Of a DNA stretch of 64,000 bases, positions 35,310 to 47,560 are shown in pieces. Positions within the stretch are counted from its first letter, which is position 1. Each line of letters starts with the position of its first letter. The notes under the pieces are model-generated. The model had not been told where the DNA came from and made no database searches. It saw only the letters and a program-made list of their open reading frames with translations. The position numbers and the translations under genes were made by a program. The stretch spans positions 30,254,251 to 30,318,250 of the forward strand of contig NC_060062.1 of the NCBI RefSeq assembly GCF_020283565.1, given 5' to 3'. The DNA is from Trifolium pratense (Eukaryota; Streptophyta; Magnoliopsida; Fabales; Fabaceae).

Positions 35310-37260
35310 AGCTGTGTGAAATGGCTGAGGTGAAATCAGCTGTGTGGGATTATGATAGTTATAAAAGTCCGGGCCCAGACGGGATTAATTTTGGTTTCAT
35401 TAAAGATTTCTGGGCTGAGTTACGGGGTGACATTATGCGTTTTCTTTCTGATTTTCATCGTAATGGCAAGTTGACAAAATGAATAAATTCTACTTTCATT
35501 GCTTTGATTCCTAAAATTGATAGTCCCCAAAGGTTGAACGACTTTCGTCCTATTTCGCTAGTGGGAAGCTTGTATAAAATTTTGGCGAAGGTGTTAGCGA
35601 ATAGGTTGCATTTAGTGATCGGTAGTGTGATTTCTGAGTCTCAGACGGCGTTTGTGAAAGATAGGCAAATCCTCGATGGCATACTCATTGCAAACGAGGT
35701 GGTGGATGAGGCGCGGAAGTCTAAGAAGGAGCTTATGTTGTTTAAGGTAGATTTTGAGAAGGCCTATGATTTAGTGGACTTGGGCTATCTGGATGAGGTT
35801 ATGGGGAGAATGTCTTTTCCGACCCTGTGGAGGAAGTGGATTCGAGAGTGTGTATGTACGGCTACGACATCAGTGTTAGTTAATGGTAGTCCGACTGATG
35901 AATTTCCTCTCCAGCGGGGCCTTAGGCAAGGTGACCCGTTATCCCTTTTCTCTTTTTATTGGCTGCTGAGGGTCTGAATGTGCTTATGGAGGCGATGATA
36001 GCGAATAATTTGTTTACAGAGTATAGTATTGGTGAGCAAGGTTCGATGACGGTGTCACACCTTCAGTTTGCAGATGACACTCTTTTGTCAGGGGTTAAAA
36101 GTTGGGCTAATGTTCGGGCTTTGCGAGCTGTCCTTGTGCTTTTTGAGACTATGTCGGGCCTGAAAGTCAATTTTAATAAAAGCATGTTGGTTGGAGTTAA
36201 TATTCCGGATACTTGGTTAGGCGAAGCGGCGTCTGCTCTGTGTTGTAAAGTGGGAAAGATCCCTTTTCTTTATATGAGTCTTCAGATTGGGGGTGATCCG
36301 AGACGTTTGAGTTTTTGGGAACCGGTGTTGAGTCGTATAAAGAATAGATTGTCTGGGTGAAAGAGTCGTTTCTTGTCTTTTGGTGGTCGTCTGGTTCTGT
36401 TAAAGGCTGTCTTGACTTCTCTACCTGTCTACACTCTTTCCTTCTTCAAAGCTCCCTCAGGTACTATTTCCTCTATTGAATCTCTTTTCATTAAATTTTT
36501 TTTTTTTTGGGGGGGGGGGGGGGTTGTGAGGGATCTCGGAAAATTTCTTGGGTTAGTTGGAACTCTATTTGCTTAGGTAAGGAGAGTGGAGGTTTGGGGG
36601 TCAGGAGGGTGAGGGAGTTTAACCAGGCTCTTTTAGGTAAATGGTGTTGGAGGATGCTAGTGGACCGAGAGGGGTTGTGGTTTAGAGTGCTGGCTGCTCG
36701 TTATGGGATTGAGGGAGGTAGACTTCGAGATGGAGGTAGGAGAGGGTCATCGTGGTGGAGGGAGATTGCGCGTATTAGGGATGGAGGGAGTGAGACAGGG
36801 GGCAGTTGGTTTGGGGAGCAGGTTGTGAAGAGGGTGGGGGACGGATCAGATACTTTTTTCTGGACCGATCCCTGGGTGGATGGGTTTCCTTTGTGTCAGC
36901 GGTTTGAACGTCTGTTTGAGTTGACAGAGACCAAATCGCGTACGGTGGCAGAGATGTTTGCGTTAGGGTGGGGTGAGGGTGGCGAGGCGTGGGAGTGGCG
37001 GAGGCAGTTGAGGGCATGGGAGGAGGAGATGTTGGGGGAGTGTCAGTCTTTACTTCTTAATATTTTCTCGCAGGCTCATTCTATTGATAGGTGGCATTGG
37101 CGCCCAGATCCTGCTACAGGTTACTCTGTTATAGGAGCATATAAGCTTCTTACTTCTCATGTATTGGTTACTATGGATGGCGCGAATAATCTCATTTGGC
37201 ACGTCTTGTGCTGGGGAGGCTGTTGTGGTAATATATCTCATTTTAGCTTGTTCAAAAAAA
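35310..37260 (+). pseudogene. L1-type LINE ORF2 fragment (reverse transcriptase plus zf-RVT)
   Basis: Starts within reverse transcriptase (KSPGPDGINFGFIKDFW), continues FRPISLVGSLYKILAK, ESQTAFVKDRQILDG, VDFEKAYD, LRQGDPLS, and the catalytic FADDTLLS. It then runs into the C-terminal zinc-binding RVT region (WSWNSICLGKESGGLG-like; YSVIGAYKLL). An early stop lies near 35481, a frameshift near 35970, a stop at 36358 and a T/G homopolymer frameshift at 36500-36523. The endonuclease half and the true 3' end are missing. It separates the two snoRNA copies. Confidence 0.88.
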
Positions 37261-37352
37261 AAGTGTAGAATTGATTTTTTTTTAAAAAAAGTATATATTT
37301 AATTAATAATTTTTTTTTATGAGAATAGTGACCGAGTCACTCGAGGAAGTGT

Positions 37353-37360
37353 TATATAAA
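37353..37360 (+). promoter_or_regulatory. TATA box of snoRNA locus copy 2
   Basis: TATATAAA within AGTGTTATATAAACAC, about 27 bases upstream of the start of homology with copy 1. It predicts a transcription start near 37383-37388. Confidence 0.6.
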
Positions 37361-37729
37361 CACATCCACACAAGACATATTTCATAGTACGCCGTTTCCA
37401 TCCACTTCTCTCCTTTGCCCCCTCTTTTGAAATTAGGGTTCTCTAATTTTCTTTCAATCTTGTTTCTTTGTTCAATTTTTGCAATTCGAATTCGAATTGT
37501 AGTAGTAGGCTTCACTATCTGGTCGATGTGGATCAATTCAATTCCCATTCAGACTCGTTCCCTTGAAGCAATAGTAATATGTGTCGTTGTTTCAATTCAC
37601 TTCCAAAATCCCTTTTTTTGGTTTTGGGAGCACGCTAGAACAACTAAATTTTAAATTTCTTTTTGAAAAATCGTTTTTTTTATTAACGGGTTTTCGTTTT
37701 TGATTGATTTGAGTAATTGGGGTTTTTCT

Positions 37730-37823
37730 AGTTAACTATGATGAGTCACATACAGACACAGACCTATAATGATTTGCGGCTATGATCGCAGATTTATTGA
37801 ACATCTAAGGGACTGAGTTAACT
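37730..37823 (+). ncRNA. C/D-box snoRNA, copy 2 (U61-like)
   Basis: C box ATGATGA (37738-37744), D box CTGA (37813-37816), terminal stem GTTAAC/GTTAAC, and the same 18S-complementary guide GAACATCTAAGGG as copy 1. It differs from copy 1 at only about two positions. Most likely the functional copy because a promoter is present. Confidence 0.8.
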
Positions 37824-37958
37824 ACTACTCAATTTTAAACAAATATATTTTTATGTTTCTGAATCTGAATCTACATTTTATGCACTTTTGTTCTGTATTG
37901 GAAATTTCTTTCCTCATTCAATTCAATTTACATAACAAATGTTGTTTTATGTTGTTGG

Positions 37959-38045
37959 GTCATGTGATGAGTTTGGAATAAATCTTAGGACACCTTCCTA
38001 CACAACTTATGTTGTGGATGAGATGAATTTTCCTTTCTGATGATG
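37959..38045 (+). ncRNA. Second C/D-box snoRNA candidate, copy 2
   Basis: C box GTGATGA (37964-37970), D box CTGA (38037-38040). The guide region before the D box differs from copy 1 by one base (GAATTTTCC against GAACTTTCC). Target unknown. Confidence 0.45.
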
Positions 38046-38209
38046 TTTGGAATACAGATGTTTCTCTGATTTTGCTATTATCTATTTTCTTGCAATGTTT
38101 TTGTTCTGGTTTTCTTTTCATTTTCTTTAACAGTTACAATGTTATTTGTTTCTGATTTATACTGTATTTTGTATGAGTTTGTTTGTTTTCACTTTTCACT
38201 ATCAGTAGG

Positions 38210-39600
38210 TCTCATAATTGGATCAAAATGTTACATTACTTCTATTGGTGTTTTATGTTGGCCTCATTTTGCTAAAACAAATATTCAAGTTAGATGTTGA
38301 ACTGAATGTTTCACCATCAGATATAAGCAAGATGTTGGATAGAATGCTTCAACATTGGATACAACATTCAGTGCTTCAACATTGGATACCACATCCAGTG
38401 CGCTCTGTTTTCGCGAATGATATATTTTTGCGTGAGATCTTTGAAAGATTTGATTGAAGAATTAATCCATGCCTTTTAATTTGTGTGCCAACACACAGGT
38501 GGTTCCAGAATCTTCAGAAGGCGGTTTGTGTCATAAAATATTAAGAAATAAAAGATTTGATTTTAAAATATATTTTGTGAAGATTGTTGCAAAAAATATA
38601 AAAGATTTATTTCAAATAAATCTTTATGGTTCAAGGAGATTATTATTGAAAATATATTCAAGGAGATTGTTACTGAAAATATATTTATGGACAATAAATA
38701 TATTTATGGAAGGAATAAATATTTGGTGAAAATATATTTGTGGAAAATATATTTATCTTCTAGAAGACTTCTTGGATCTGAATTATTGTGCAGCTTGTTT
38801 ACTCATCAAAGCCCATGTTGCTTATCCTATTAAAGAAAGGAGCTAACCCTAATTTACTCACCGAAGCCATTGTTCATCAAGATGTAGTCTTTAGGGTTTC
38901 GTGTCATGTAGCCACTCTCTAGGAGAGTTGGTGTAAGTGAACCACTCGGGTTGTGAGATGGTCACTATGTCTTCACTCAGAAACCTTTAGGTAATGAGTA
39001 GAGTATTGTAATATCTCCGGAGCTTCTAAGCAAGGAGATAGTGTGTGAACCATTCCTAAGCTTTGAAGTACGGAATTGGTGAATGTTTAAGAAGTGTGTC
39101 TTCATCTGCAAGTTGTTATGTGTACGATCACAGTGGCTGTGATTAAGAGGAGTTGAGCGGAGGTTCTCATACCTAGGTGTGACTTAGGTAGAATATAGCA
39201 CGGGTGGTGATTAGGTGATAAGTTGTAAACGGGCGAGTTTAGCTTTGAACTAATACTATCATAGTGGATTCACTCCTGGATTGGTATCCCCCCAGATTAG
39301 GTGACGTTGCACCGAACTGGGTTAACAAATAACTTGTGTTTTACGTTCTGCACTTTATTATTAACTTGTCTGTACTGGTACGAGATGCTTAAGCATCGCG
39401 TTCAACATCAGTATACTATCGCTCCTGACAAATGTTGGAGCATCGTGTAGAACATCTACTGTTTACGTTTTTCAGTATCTGTTGTTAATGTTATATGCCT
39501 TGCCATATTATTCATGACAGACCAGATGTTTCGCCATCCTGTACAACATCTGGTTCTGCTATACCAGAATTTCAACTTCCTTTTAATCAATGGTGAGATT
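38210..39600 (+). repeat. SIRE-like copia LTR region (approximate)
   Basis: Noncoding sequence with the phrases GGTGACGTTGCACCGAACTG and GGGTTAACAA, and repeated CAACATTGGATAC / AACATCTGG motifs. I associate these with legume SIRE/Maximus LTRs. No coding region, primer site or clear ends were found, so it may be a solo LTR or fragment. Confidence 0.35.
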
Positions 39601-39809
39601 TATTGATCCGATAGTAAATACAAGCTTATAAGTGATGAAATATTTATTTGACTTGTGTAACATAGACTTGATCTCATAACGAATATTAGTTTGTGTTCTA
39701 ATGTCCACCTAACATTATATAGCATAAAAAAGTTGTAGAATAACTTTAAAATTTGTCATATCTTACTGTGTATAGTATTTACCTGATATGAATCAAAATA
39801 ACTTAATGG

Positions 39810-39925
39810 AGTGAGATGGTTAGTTCAACTGATTGTAGTTGAGCTAAAGGCGAAGAAGTTGAAGGTCCAAGATTAAGTCCTAGCAAGGAGAAAAATTAAC
39901 ATATCAATGTAATATACTAACAATT
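39810..39925 (+). mobile_element. tRNA-derived SINE relic
   Basis: A-box-like TGGTTAGTTCAACTGATTG and a degenerate B-box AGGTCCAAGATTAAGTCC about 50 bp later. Ends uncertain. Confidence 0.4.
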
Positions 39926-40149
39926 TGCCATTAAAAAATAAAATAAAAATCAACATAACTTATAGCTCTTTTGTTAAGCGATTTAAAGTAGTGTTTTTGT
40001 TCTATTATTTTTTAAAAAAATTGTATATATTATGGATTTTTTTAGAGTTGTCTAGTAGTATTCATATTCAATAACTTTTTGTTATTGTATGCCAAAGAAG
40101 AAAAATAACAACAAATTGCTAAAACTCTACATTTAATGTTATCCAGTAT

Positions 40150-40483
40150 CCACTACTTCCGAAGCATTTAGAATTTTTCCATCAAAGAGGATGTTGTTTC
40201 GCTCTAACCAAACGCACTAAACCACCGCAAGCCAAATTATGTGAGAAACCTTCCTTCCCTTGTTTCCTCCACAAATAGTATTGAATTGCAAGAAGTTCTC
40301 TATCAGTTCTTCACCACAAAATGAAACCCTCCAACTCATACATAAGAAATTCTTGTCCCAAATCTTCTTTGTTTTAGAACAGTTTGCAAACAAGTGGCTT
40401 GATGAATCAAGTTCCTTGAAGCAAACAGAAAGTTTTACATTTAGGTACCATTTAACCCAACTTTTTTTAGGTGTAGATAGCAA
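40150..40483 (-). pseudogene. LINE ORF2 C-terminal (zf-RVT) fragment
   Basis: Minus-strand translation has SSSHLFANCSKTKKIWDKNF, FNTICGGNKGRK, IIWLAVV, a stop, then VWLERNNILFDGKI. This is the order seen at the C-terminus of plant L1 reverse transcriptase proteins. One in-frame stop; isolated relic. Confidence 0.7.
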
Positions 40484-40505
40484 AAACTAGAATAAAAACA
40501 ATTCA

Positions 40506-40631
40506 CATCGTAGGATGCAAACTGAGTCGCTCATTCGCTACCTGTGAGAGCAGAGTGAAGAGGACAAAATAAAAATTGATTATTTATAACGTTCTCATCC
40601 TAGGTAGCGACTTAGTTCGCATCCTAGGGGC
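40506..40631. mobile_element. Fold-back MITE, about 125 bp
   Basis: Left GTAGGATGCAAACTGAGTCG and right (inward) CTAGGATGCGAACTAAGTCG form imperfect inverted arms, each continuing into GCTACCT and a GAGAAC/GAGAGC block. No target duplication identified. Confidence 0.55.
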
Positions 40632-41074
40632 TTGGATCATCTCCTTCAATTACTTTTCTCTCACTTTCTCATTCACTCATTTGCCTCTATCTCTCTTGCA
40701 TTTTCTCAGTCTTCTTCTTTTTATTAGTTTTTTTTTATTGATTTTCTCTCCTATTACATCTATATTTTTGAAGGAGGGAGAAGGATGGAAGGAGATGATC
40801 GGTGTTGGGTGTTAGAGATATAAGACAAATAAATATGCATCCATAGATGAAATGTATGATTGGATTTGGATCGATTTAGATGAATGAATATAGATTAGTA
40901 GATAAAATCTGTCACTGCTATTTATCGTTTAAAAATTCTCTTATCAATAATAAATTATTTCAAATAGTAAAAGTATTCAACTCTTTAAGCGGATAGTCAG
41001 ACGTTTAATACCTAATTCTAAAAACACATGTCATTCTTTTCTTTGTTTTACTAATGCATCAACATGAAGTAAAA

Positions 41075-41077
<3 letters not shown>

Positions 41078-41151
<74 letters not shown>
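41078..41151. repeat. (TA)n microsatellite
   Basis: About 37 uninterrupted TA units. Confidence 0.95.
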
Positions 41152-41154
<3 letters not shown>

Positions 41155-42068
41155 TTAGATTATCTTGACATCAAGGTAGAGACAGACATCCCAACTTAGT
41201 TGGCATCTCTATCCTTCCATGTCCTCTACCTATAGCTCATATTATTAATAAAAAAGAAAATAAGATATATACAATAACTAGCGAGCGGACATATACCTAA
41301 CCCAGGGAGTCCACACAAAAGCGCGTAGAACAAGAAAATAAATCAACTTCTAGTTAATCCTAAAAGATAAAATAGAAATCCTAGATAATTGAGGCGAATT
41401 GACGACTGTCAGCACGGAAACGGTCCAACGTACCCACACTACTCCCTGCGTCAAGCAGCAAGCGTTGATACTTTTTCAAGCAATACAGTCCGAAATCAAT
41501 GAATGATACGGATATTGAAATATCATCCACTGACAAAACAAATCTTGTTGGACAACCAAAGCAACCAGAACCGTTCGAAAGTCAGATCGAGGGATATTGG
41601 TCAATCAATGGAATTGAGCACCACAAACACGATAATCGCCAAAATAACCATCGAACCCCTTAGTGTGATGAACGACACTACCGCCAACACGGTGTATCAC
41701 ACACCAAACCCTTTTGAACATTATCAAGCTGAGACAGAACTTGATGAATTCGGAACGTGACTACCCTATTTATGCCAAATAAAACAATATCCATATTATA
41801 TATAGTAAATAAATTGAGTGTGGGATCTAAGTGCATGAATAAGACACCATAGGAAAGATTTCAAGAATAACTTATTTATAAATTAATTCCTATATTGTGG
41901 CTCTGAAATAAATTCTTTATTATATGCTAATTTATCAACCTTAATTTACAAAACTAATTTTCTTATACTGACATTCGAACCATATTAGACGATCCAGGAG
42001 GCTGAACACTGATGGTGAAAACTCAAAAAAAAAATATTAATTAAGTTCTAAAATTAAATATAAATTAT
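41152..42068. other. No gene recognised
   Basis: Contains an 85-residue plus-strand frame (41503-41760) with no recognisable motif, which I do not accept as a gene. It is otherwise AT-rich noncoding. Confidence 0.45.
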
Positions 42069-42688
42069 TGTTGAATATTGCCTTGAAATAATGTAAAAAT
42101 CAGAAAATCATGTTTTGGTAGATTTTGCCTGCTCACGCCCAGGCATGGGAGCAGGCGCCCAGACGTGAAAAAACTGGGCTGAACACTGCCTGCTCACGCC
42201 CAGGCGTGGGAGGCTGCGCCCAGGCGTAGTGCCTGCGGGCCTATATATATGTTATGCGTTTTCTGACTTTTTTAAGGTGATTTTAGGGTTTCTAAAGCCA
42301 ACAAAAGACTAGGGTTTATTAGAGAACTTCTCTTGGGCATACTCTAGGGTTGGGGATTGATTCATCACCTTGTAAACACTTATTGATTGAATCTCTTGGT
42401 CACGGGGAGAGATTCGGGAAAAGGGTAGAATTTAGGATCAAGGCTAAATTCTTGCAACTCTTGTATTGAATCTTTGTAATCAAGTTTTTCATTGATAGTG
42501 GAACGGAGAGTCTCTCTCCCCCAGACTAGGTTGTTATAACCGAACTGGGTAAACAATATCTCGTGTTCTTTACGTTTTCGCGGTTTATCTTTTGTTATTG
42601 TTATTATTGTCATTCTCGCTTGTTGATTGCTTTAATCCATTTGCTCCACACACATCAAGGTATTGGTGTGATTCAATCCGAATTCACA
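42069..42688 (+). repeat. 5' LTR of the copia element (620 bp)
   Basis: TGTTGAATATTG...GAATTCACA, followed six bases later by primer binding site TGGCGCCCACCGTGGGGC (42694-42711). Confidence 0.8.
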
Positions 42689-42734
42689 ATAATTGGCGCC
42701 CACCGTGGGGCAAGGATCAAAGGATTAAGGTATC

Positions 42735-43300
42735 ATGGGTTCTAAGTGGGAAATTGAGAAGTTCACCGGGAGTAACGACTTCGGGTTGTGGAAGGTGAAG
42801 GTTAGGGCAATTTTATTAACTCAACAAAAGTGCGATGAAGCTTATGAGGAAGGCTATGAGAGTGCGGGAGCACTCATAGTCACAAGTTGGGAACCATAGA
42901 TGATTGTTCAGCCTGGAGAGGCGGTGGTAATAATACTCAACATCAGCCTGGAGAGGCGGGTGGTAATAATACTCAACATCAGTCTGGAGAGGCGGTGATA
43001 ATAATACTCAACATCAGCCTGGAGAGGCGGTGGTAATAATACTCAACATCAGCCTGGAGAGGCGGTGGAATAATACTCGGGATTACGTTTGAAACAACAA
43101 CTTTATTATTGTGAGAATGCGGATGTGCTAGTGTGGTGAAGTTGGGAATCAATGGAGTTGAAGTCATGGACTTTGGATGCTCCGATCACATGTGTTTTGA
43201 GGAAGGAGTACTTTGAAGCCCTAGAGCTAGTTGAAGGTGGAGTTTGTTCATCTTGGAGACGGGAAAGCTTATAAGGTTCAAGGTATGGTTGAATTTCTTT
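42735..43300 (+). pseudogene. Copia gag start and protease relic
   Basis: ATG at 42735 opens a copia gag N-terminus (KFTGSNDFGLWKVKVRAILL) but reaches a stop near 42897. Downstream, near 43165-43290, the protease-like block FGCSDHMCFEEGV replaces the usual DSGCS, so the catalytic Asp is lost. Between them is the 35-bp repeat array. Not functional. Confidence 0.7.
42909..43078 (+). repeat. 35-36 bp tandem repeat, five copies
   Basis: Units begin CAGCCTGGAGAGGCGGTGGT at 42909, 42944, 42980, 43015 and 43050. In units of 36 bp the frame would repeat 12 residues (GGNNTQHQPGEA), so this is an expanded low-complexity part of gag. Confidence 0.85.
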
Positions 43301-43939
43301 CACACAATGCGAGGTATTGTTCTTGAACTTTGTTACTAGTTGTGATTCTCATGGTGTGGATAAGTTGTGAAACTTCGGTTGGTTGTTAGTGACATTGGTT
43401 GGTTTTAGTTGTACTAGTGAAATGAAGTTTACTAGGTGGTGGAACTAAACCGGGAAGTGTTGGAGACTAACAATGACTTGATGTGTGTTTCGGAGTAGTT
43501 GAAAAGTGTTACGTTACAAGGTGGAGGACATAGTGGATATATCGGTTTGAGGTGGAGGTACACCAAAGTGGTATGGCTATGGAGACCTTGTGTGGAAGCA
43601 ACGGTGATCAAGCTTGGTAACTTGTTAGACTGCGGGAGGTAGTTGGACACAAGGAGAGTTTGAGGTTGCAGCTTGTGAAACCACCTAAAAATTCCAAGGT
43701 TGGTTGGAGGCAAGCATATCTTCAAGAGTACGGAAAGCTACAATCCGGGGTTTGAAGATGGTACGGTGTAGCTTGTGGGTTGTCCTAAAAATCCAAGGGC
43801 AATTGGAGGCAAGCATTTTTTCGGGAGTACGGAGAGGTAGACTCCGGGGGCCGAATAGGGTGGTGTAAACTTGGAGAGAGCAGCACGGTGGTTGATGAGA
43901 AGTCGGCATCACCATTGATTTAAAGGCAAGGTGGAGAAT

Positions 43940-44406
43940 TGTTGAATATTGCCTTGAAATAATGTAAAAATCAGAAAATCATGTTTTGGTAGATTCTGCC
44001 TGCTCACGCCCAGGCGTGGGAGCTGGCGCCCAGACGTGAAAAAATTGGGCTGAACACTGCCTGCTCACGCCCAGGCGTGGGAGGCTGCGCCCAGGCGTAG
44101 TGCCTGCGGGCCTATATATATGTTATGCGTTTTCTGACTTTTTTAAGGTGATTTTAGGGTTTCTAAAGCCAACAAAAGACTAGGGTTTATTAGAGAACTT
44201 CTCTTGGGCATACTCTAGGGTTGGGGATTGATTCATCACCTTGTAAACACTTATTGATTGAATCTCTTGGTCACGGGGAGAGATTCGGGAAAATGGTAGA
44301 ATTTAGGATCAAGGCTAAATTCTTGCAACTCTTGTATTGAATCTTTGTAATCAAGTTTTTCATTGATAGTGGAATGGAGAGTCTCTCTCCCCCAGACTAG
44401 GTTGTT
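43940..44406 (+). repeat. 3' LTR of the copia element, truncated
   Basis: Matches the first 465 bp of the 5' LTR, then changes to unrelated sequence. The remaining 155 bp are deleted or replaced. Confidence 0.8.
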
Positions 44407-44445
44407 AGTTACTCACTTGATTGATGTTTGTATTGGATTAACAGT

Positions 44446-44664
44446 TGTTTCCTGGACGAGGAGGGTATCCCACCCTGGTATATATTTCCATAAAATTAAA
44501 CATCAATTTTCTTCAACAACTGATGGATCTTTCCTGCTCAATTAATCTGATTATTTGCTGCACAATTTTTGTTCAGGCCTCACTTCAACCTGGCGGAACT
44601 ATTGTTTTTGAGCATCGGAATCTTCAAGGACTGAATACAGCTGTTAGTGGTTCTATAACTTGAC
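44446..44664 (+). pseudogene. Captured exon pair, parent gene not recognised
   Basis: TTAACAG acceptor, exon encoding LFPGRGGYPTL, GTATAT donor. A second TTCAG acceptor precedes an exon encoding SLQPGGTIVFEHRNLQGL and ending in a TGA at 44664. The two exons join in frame. I do not recognise the protein. Confidence 0.45.
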
Positions 44665-46147
44665 AATTGATGTGTATTTATCCTTTCTTTGCCAGCATGA
44701 ACATTATGTTTAGTTTTAATTAAATTAATACTAATAACAATAACGATTATTATGATTTTGCAGTGAAAAAAGATGGTGCAGCTGACTTTATGATAATTGA
44801 ATGAGTGAAAGCTTGTAGGTTTCAAGAGGTGAATATTTTGCTATTCTATTTCTGTTGATTTAGATTTAACAAGAAAGTAGATTATTTTGGACCTAATTTT
44901 TTATTTTTGGTGATTAAGGTTACTATGTTTTTGAGTTTGGTAAAATAGTTTCAGCTTTTAAATATCTCTTTTTTATGTTTGTAGAATGAAAAATGATTTA
45001 TTTTCTAACATTTGATGAGATTGTGTTTTTTTTTGCAGATAAAGGGTGGATTTTGATCTAGCTTGAAGGTTTTGATCATCTCTTATAAGAGATAGTTCTC
45101 TTCTTGCATCTCTTACATTATGATGATATATCAATGTATTCATATTTATGTATGCATGCCTTGGGATATGCTGTATCTTAATGGCTAGTGTTTTGATCAT
45201 GATGTATGTGTATACATCTACATATCCATGGCCAATCAACAAATTAAAATTGATGAATGTATGCGCAAATCCTTCCTCTCTTGACATCAATTCTGTTATC
45301 TGCATCCTCTCCTCATTTAATACTTCAATAATATAAGAATGGTTAACTCCACCATCAGACAACCCAAATCCCTTAATTTTCTTGCATCCAAAACCATCCA
45401 TTCCCATCTATCATCTTCAACCAATCACTCCTTCATTATTTTTGCAAGGAGATTGATCAGGCTCAAGGTTCATGTGTGCACAATGTTCTTGACAAGATTC
45501 ACACTTATCGGATGGAATATGATCTTACAATGTAAGTATAATCTCTATATACATTTTTCTCTATATATAAAAGATTGATTTCTTTGTAGTTTTGCATATC
45601 CTCATCCATTTTCTGTCATATGCTACCACAATGGTCTCAAGGAAGATTGACATGTTTTGTATGATTACTATCTCTATCATTTTGTTTTTCATGTGTTATT
45701 TTTGGACAATAATAAATCTTTGTTAAGATTTAAGACAATAATAAATCTTATTTTATTATTTTTGGACTTAATTTGTCAACAAAATTAATTGGGATTGTAT
45801 ACGATTTCCATATGTTTGAATGTTTTCCTCCTCTGTCAATTTTAGTGACATTTCTTTTGAAGAGCTGTTTTCTACCTTACCCCTTCAATTGTTTGTAGCT
45901 TTTAAATATGGTTAGTATATCCTGCTTCTGCATAATTGCTAAAGTTGAATCTTTTATCCAAACTTTGTATCATTATTTTTACTTGCTTTAAAATGGTATG
46001 AGATTTCTGTTAGCTTTTCCAACCTATGTTTCCTTGACCCCTTTGTTTTTCTAATGATATGATCAACTGGAGTTACTTCTTATTCATGAACTTTTTATCT
46101 ATGTGGACAATTTTATGCTGGATAATTGGAGTGTGGCATGGACAAGG

Positions 46148-46264
46148 AAGGTGGAGATAAAGAATGCTCGCTAGATTGATGAAATATTTGATGCAATAAG
46201 TTATAGAAAAGGTGCATCTGTTATCAGGATGCTGCAAAGCTATCTTGGTGCTCAATGCTTTCAG
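46148..46264 (+). pseudogene. APM1: Captured exon of aminopeptidase M1 (M1 family)
   Basis: Encodes IDEIFDAISYRKGASVIRML then QSYLGAQCFQ, closing at a CAG/GT splice donor (46264/46265). This is the highly conserved segment of plant APM1 / puromycin-sensitive aminopeptidase downstream of the zinc site. A TAG stop just before IDEIF replaces a Glu codon. One exon only, inactive. Confidence 0.85.
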
Positions 46265-47338
46265 GTTGGTACTGACCTCTTACCACTTTCAGAAAAAAAA
46301 TTGTATTTTCAATGCTAAATTTTATGGAATGAGAACCCACAATGAACTGCTCATATGGGGATAATAAGTTGTATCACTATTAACTGCATAAGTAAACTAT
46401 AGTTTCCAGTTTTTAGAGACTTCTCTCAACTTTGATTTTACACTTTTGAATGGAGTGGGTTGACTAGGTTGCACAGTGAGTTGGCAAGACACATTTTATA
46501 TCTTCAATGGCTCATAGGCTGATGTTCTTTATAATAGGATGTAAAAGGTTTTAAGATGTACATTTTAGAATATGGTCAAAATCAAGGAAAGCCTTGAAAA
46601 GTAGGGATGTGAAACGAACAAAAAGACTAAAGCTTCCCAGCAAATGAAATTTAGTAGTTTTTTTAGGTGAAGATGGGTCTTAATGAGTTGTAATTTGTAA
46701 GGACTGTGTTGCAGCAACTCTTAGATGTGTGATGGACATTTGGTGTGCATAGAAGTTGGATAAGTTTATGAGAAACAGTTTAAGTCTCTCATCTTGGGTT
46801 GAGGATATTTGAAAGCATGAGGTTATGGCATTGGTTGTCCATGAATCCCTCAAAGGTTTCAATTGATTATGGATATATCTCTTTGCCATGGGTATGAAGA
46901 TGTTAATCAATTTGTTGTACCTTTAGGCTCTTCCCATTTTGAAGATTGAAAAAGACCTAAATAGGTTAGCTGGCAGCTCCAAAGTTCACTCTGAAGTGGA
47001 ATTTTTAAAAGACTACAATCAAAAGTGCTGGAAAAGATAACAGGTACCAAAAGTTAGGTGAAGGAACAACAAATTTATCCACTATGCTGTGCAGGAGTGT
47101 TCTGAATAGAACACTTTTTGCAGAATAGAGACATAAAAGCAATAAAAGATAAACAAAAGGATAGCTTGTAAATTGTTTGTTGCCTGAACCATATTTACTC
47201 TAAATCAGCAGCAAATGACAGACCGACTGTTACACATATATAATAAGTAATAGGAGAAAGTAGAAAAGAGTTAAATGACTCAAAAACCTTTAACACTCAA
47301 CTTCAGTAAAAAAGTCAGTTAAATCTAACTTAGGTTAC

Positions 47339-47560
47339 TTAGTGTATGTTTGGTTTCAATTCTGGAGCATCCAGAATTGATTCTGGACGTGTAGAATTGA
47401 TTCTGACTTGTTTGGTTTCTCAAAAGTAGAATTGATTCTGCCTCCAGAATTGATTCTACTTGAAGCTAGAAATCGTAGCTTCTGATTCTAGAATTAATTT
47501 TTACACTCAAATTTTTTGTTCAACTCACTTTTTCATGAATATATCCAAACATAAACCACT
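47339..47560. mobile_element. MITE-like element with repeated GAATTGATTC palindromes
   Basis: Left end GTGTATGTTTGGTTT and right end CCAAACATAAACCAC are roughly inverted. The left half has five copies of AGAATTGATTCTG-like units. Similar pieces (CCAAACATAAATCAATTATG) occur at about 14717. Target duplication not seen. Confidence 0.5.

Larger units (their letters stand above)
37380..38047 (+). repeat. snoRNA locus, copy 2 (with promoter)
   Basis: Duplicate of 32009-33000 with an internal deletion. It is probably a transcribed noncoding host gene, since a TATA box lies upstream and no long frame exists. Shared pyrimidine-rich leader ATTAGGGTTCTCTAATTTTC precedes the first snoRNA. Confidence 0.7.
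42069..44406 (+). mobile_element. Internally deleted Ty1/copia element with truncated 3' LTR
   Basis: Left LTR 42069-42688 and right LTR start 43940 share TGTTGAATATTGCC and differ at only a handful of sites across about 465 bp. The right LTR stops at about 44406, where left-LTR homology ends (GACTAGGTTGTTA). The interior is only 1.25 kb: primer site, gag start, an imperfect tandem repeat, a relic of protease, then the purine tract AAGGTGGAGAAT. RT and integrase are gone. Each LTR has CACGCCCAGGCGTGGGAG-type GC-rich palindromes. Confidence 0.87.

Noticed and set aside
41503..41760. An 85-residue plus-strand protein
   Set aside because: No known motif, no neighbouring gene context, and length expected by chance.
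45148..45407. Overlapping frames on both strands up to 144 codons
   Set aside because: No domain or splice context; codon content looks like translated intron.
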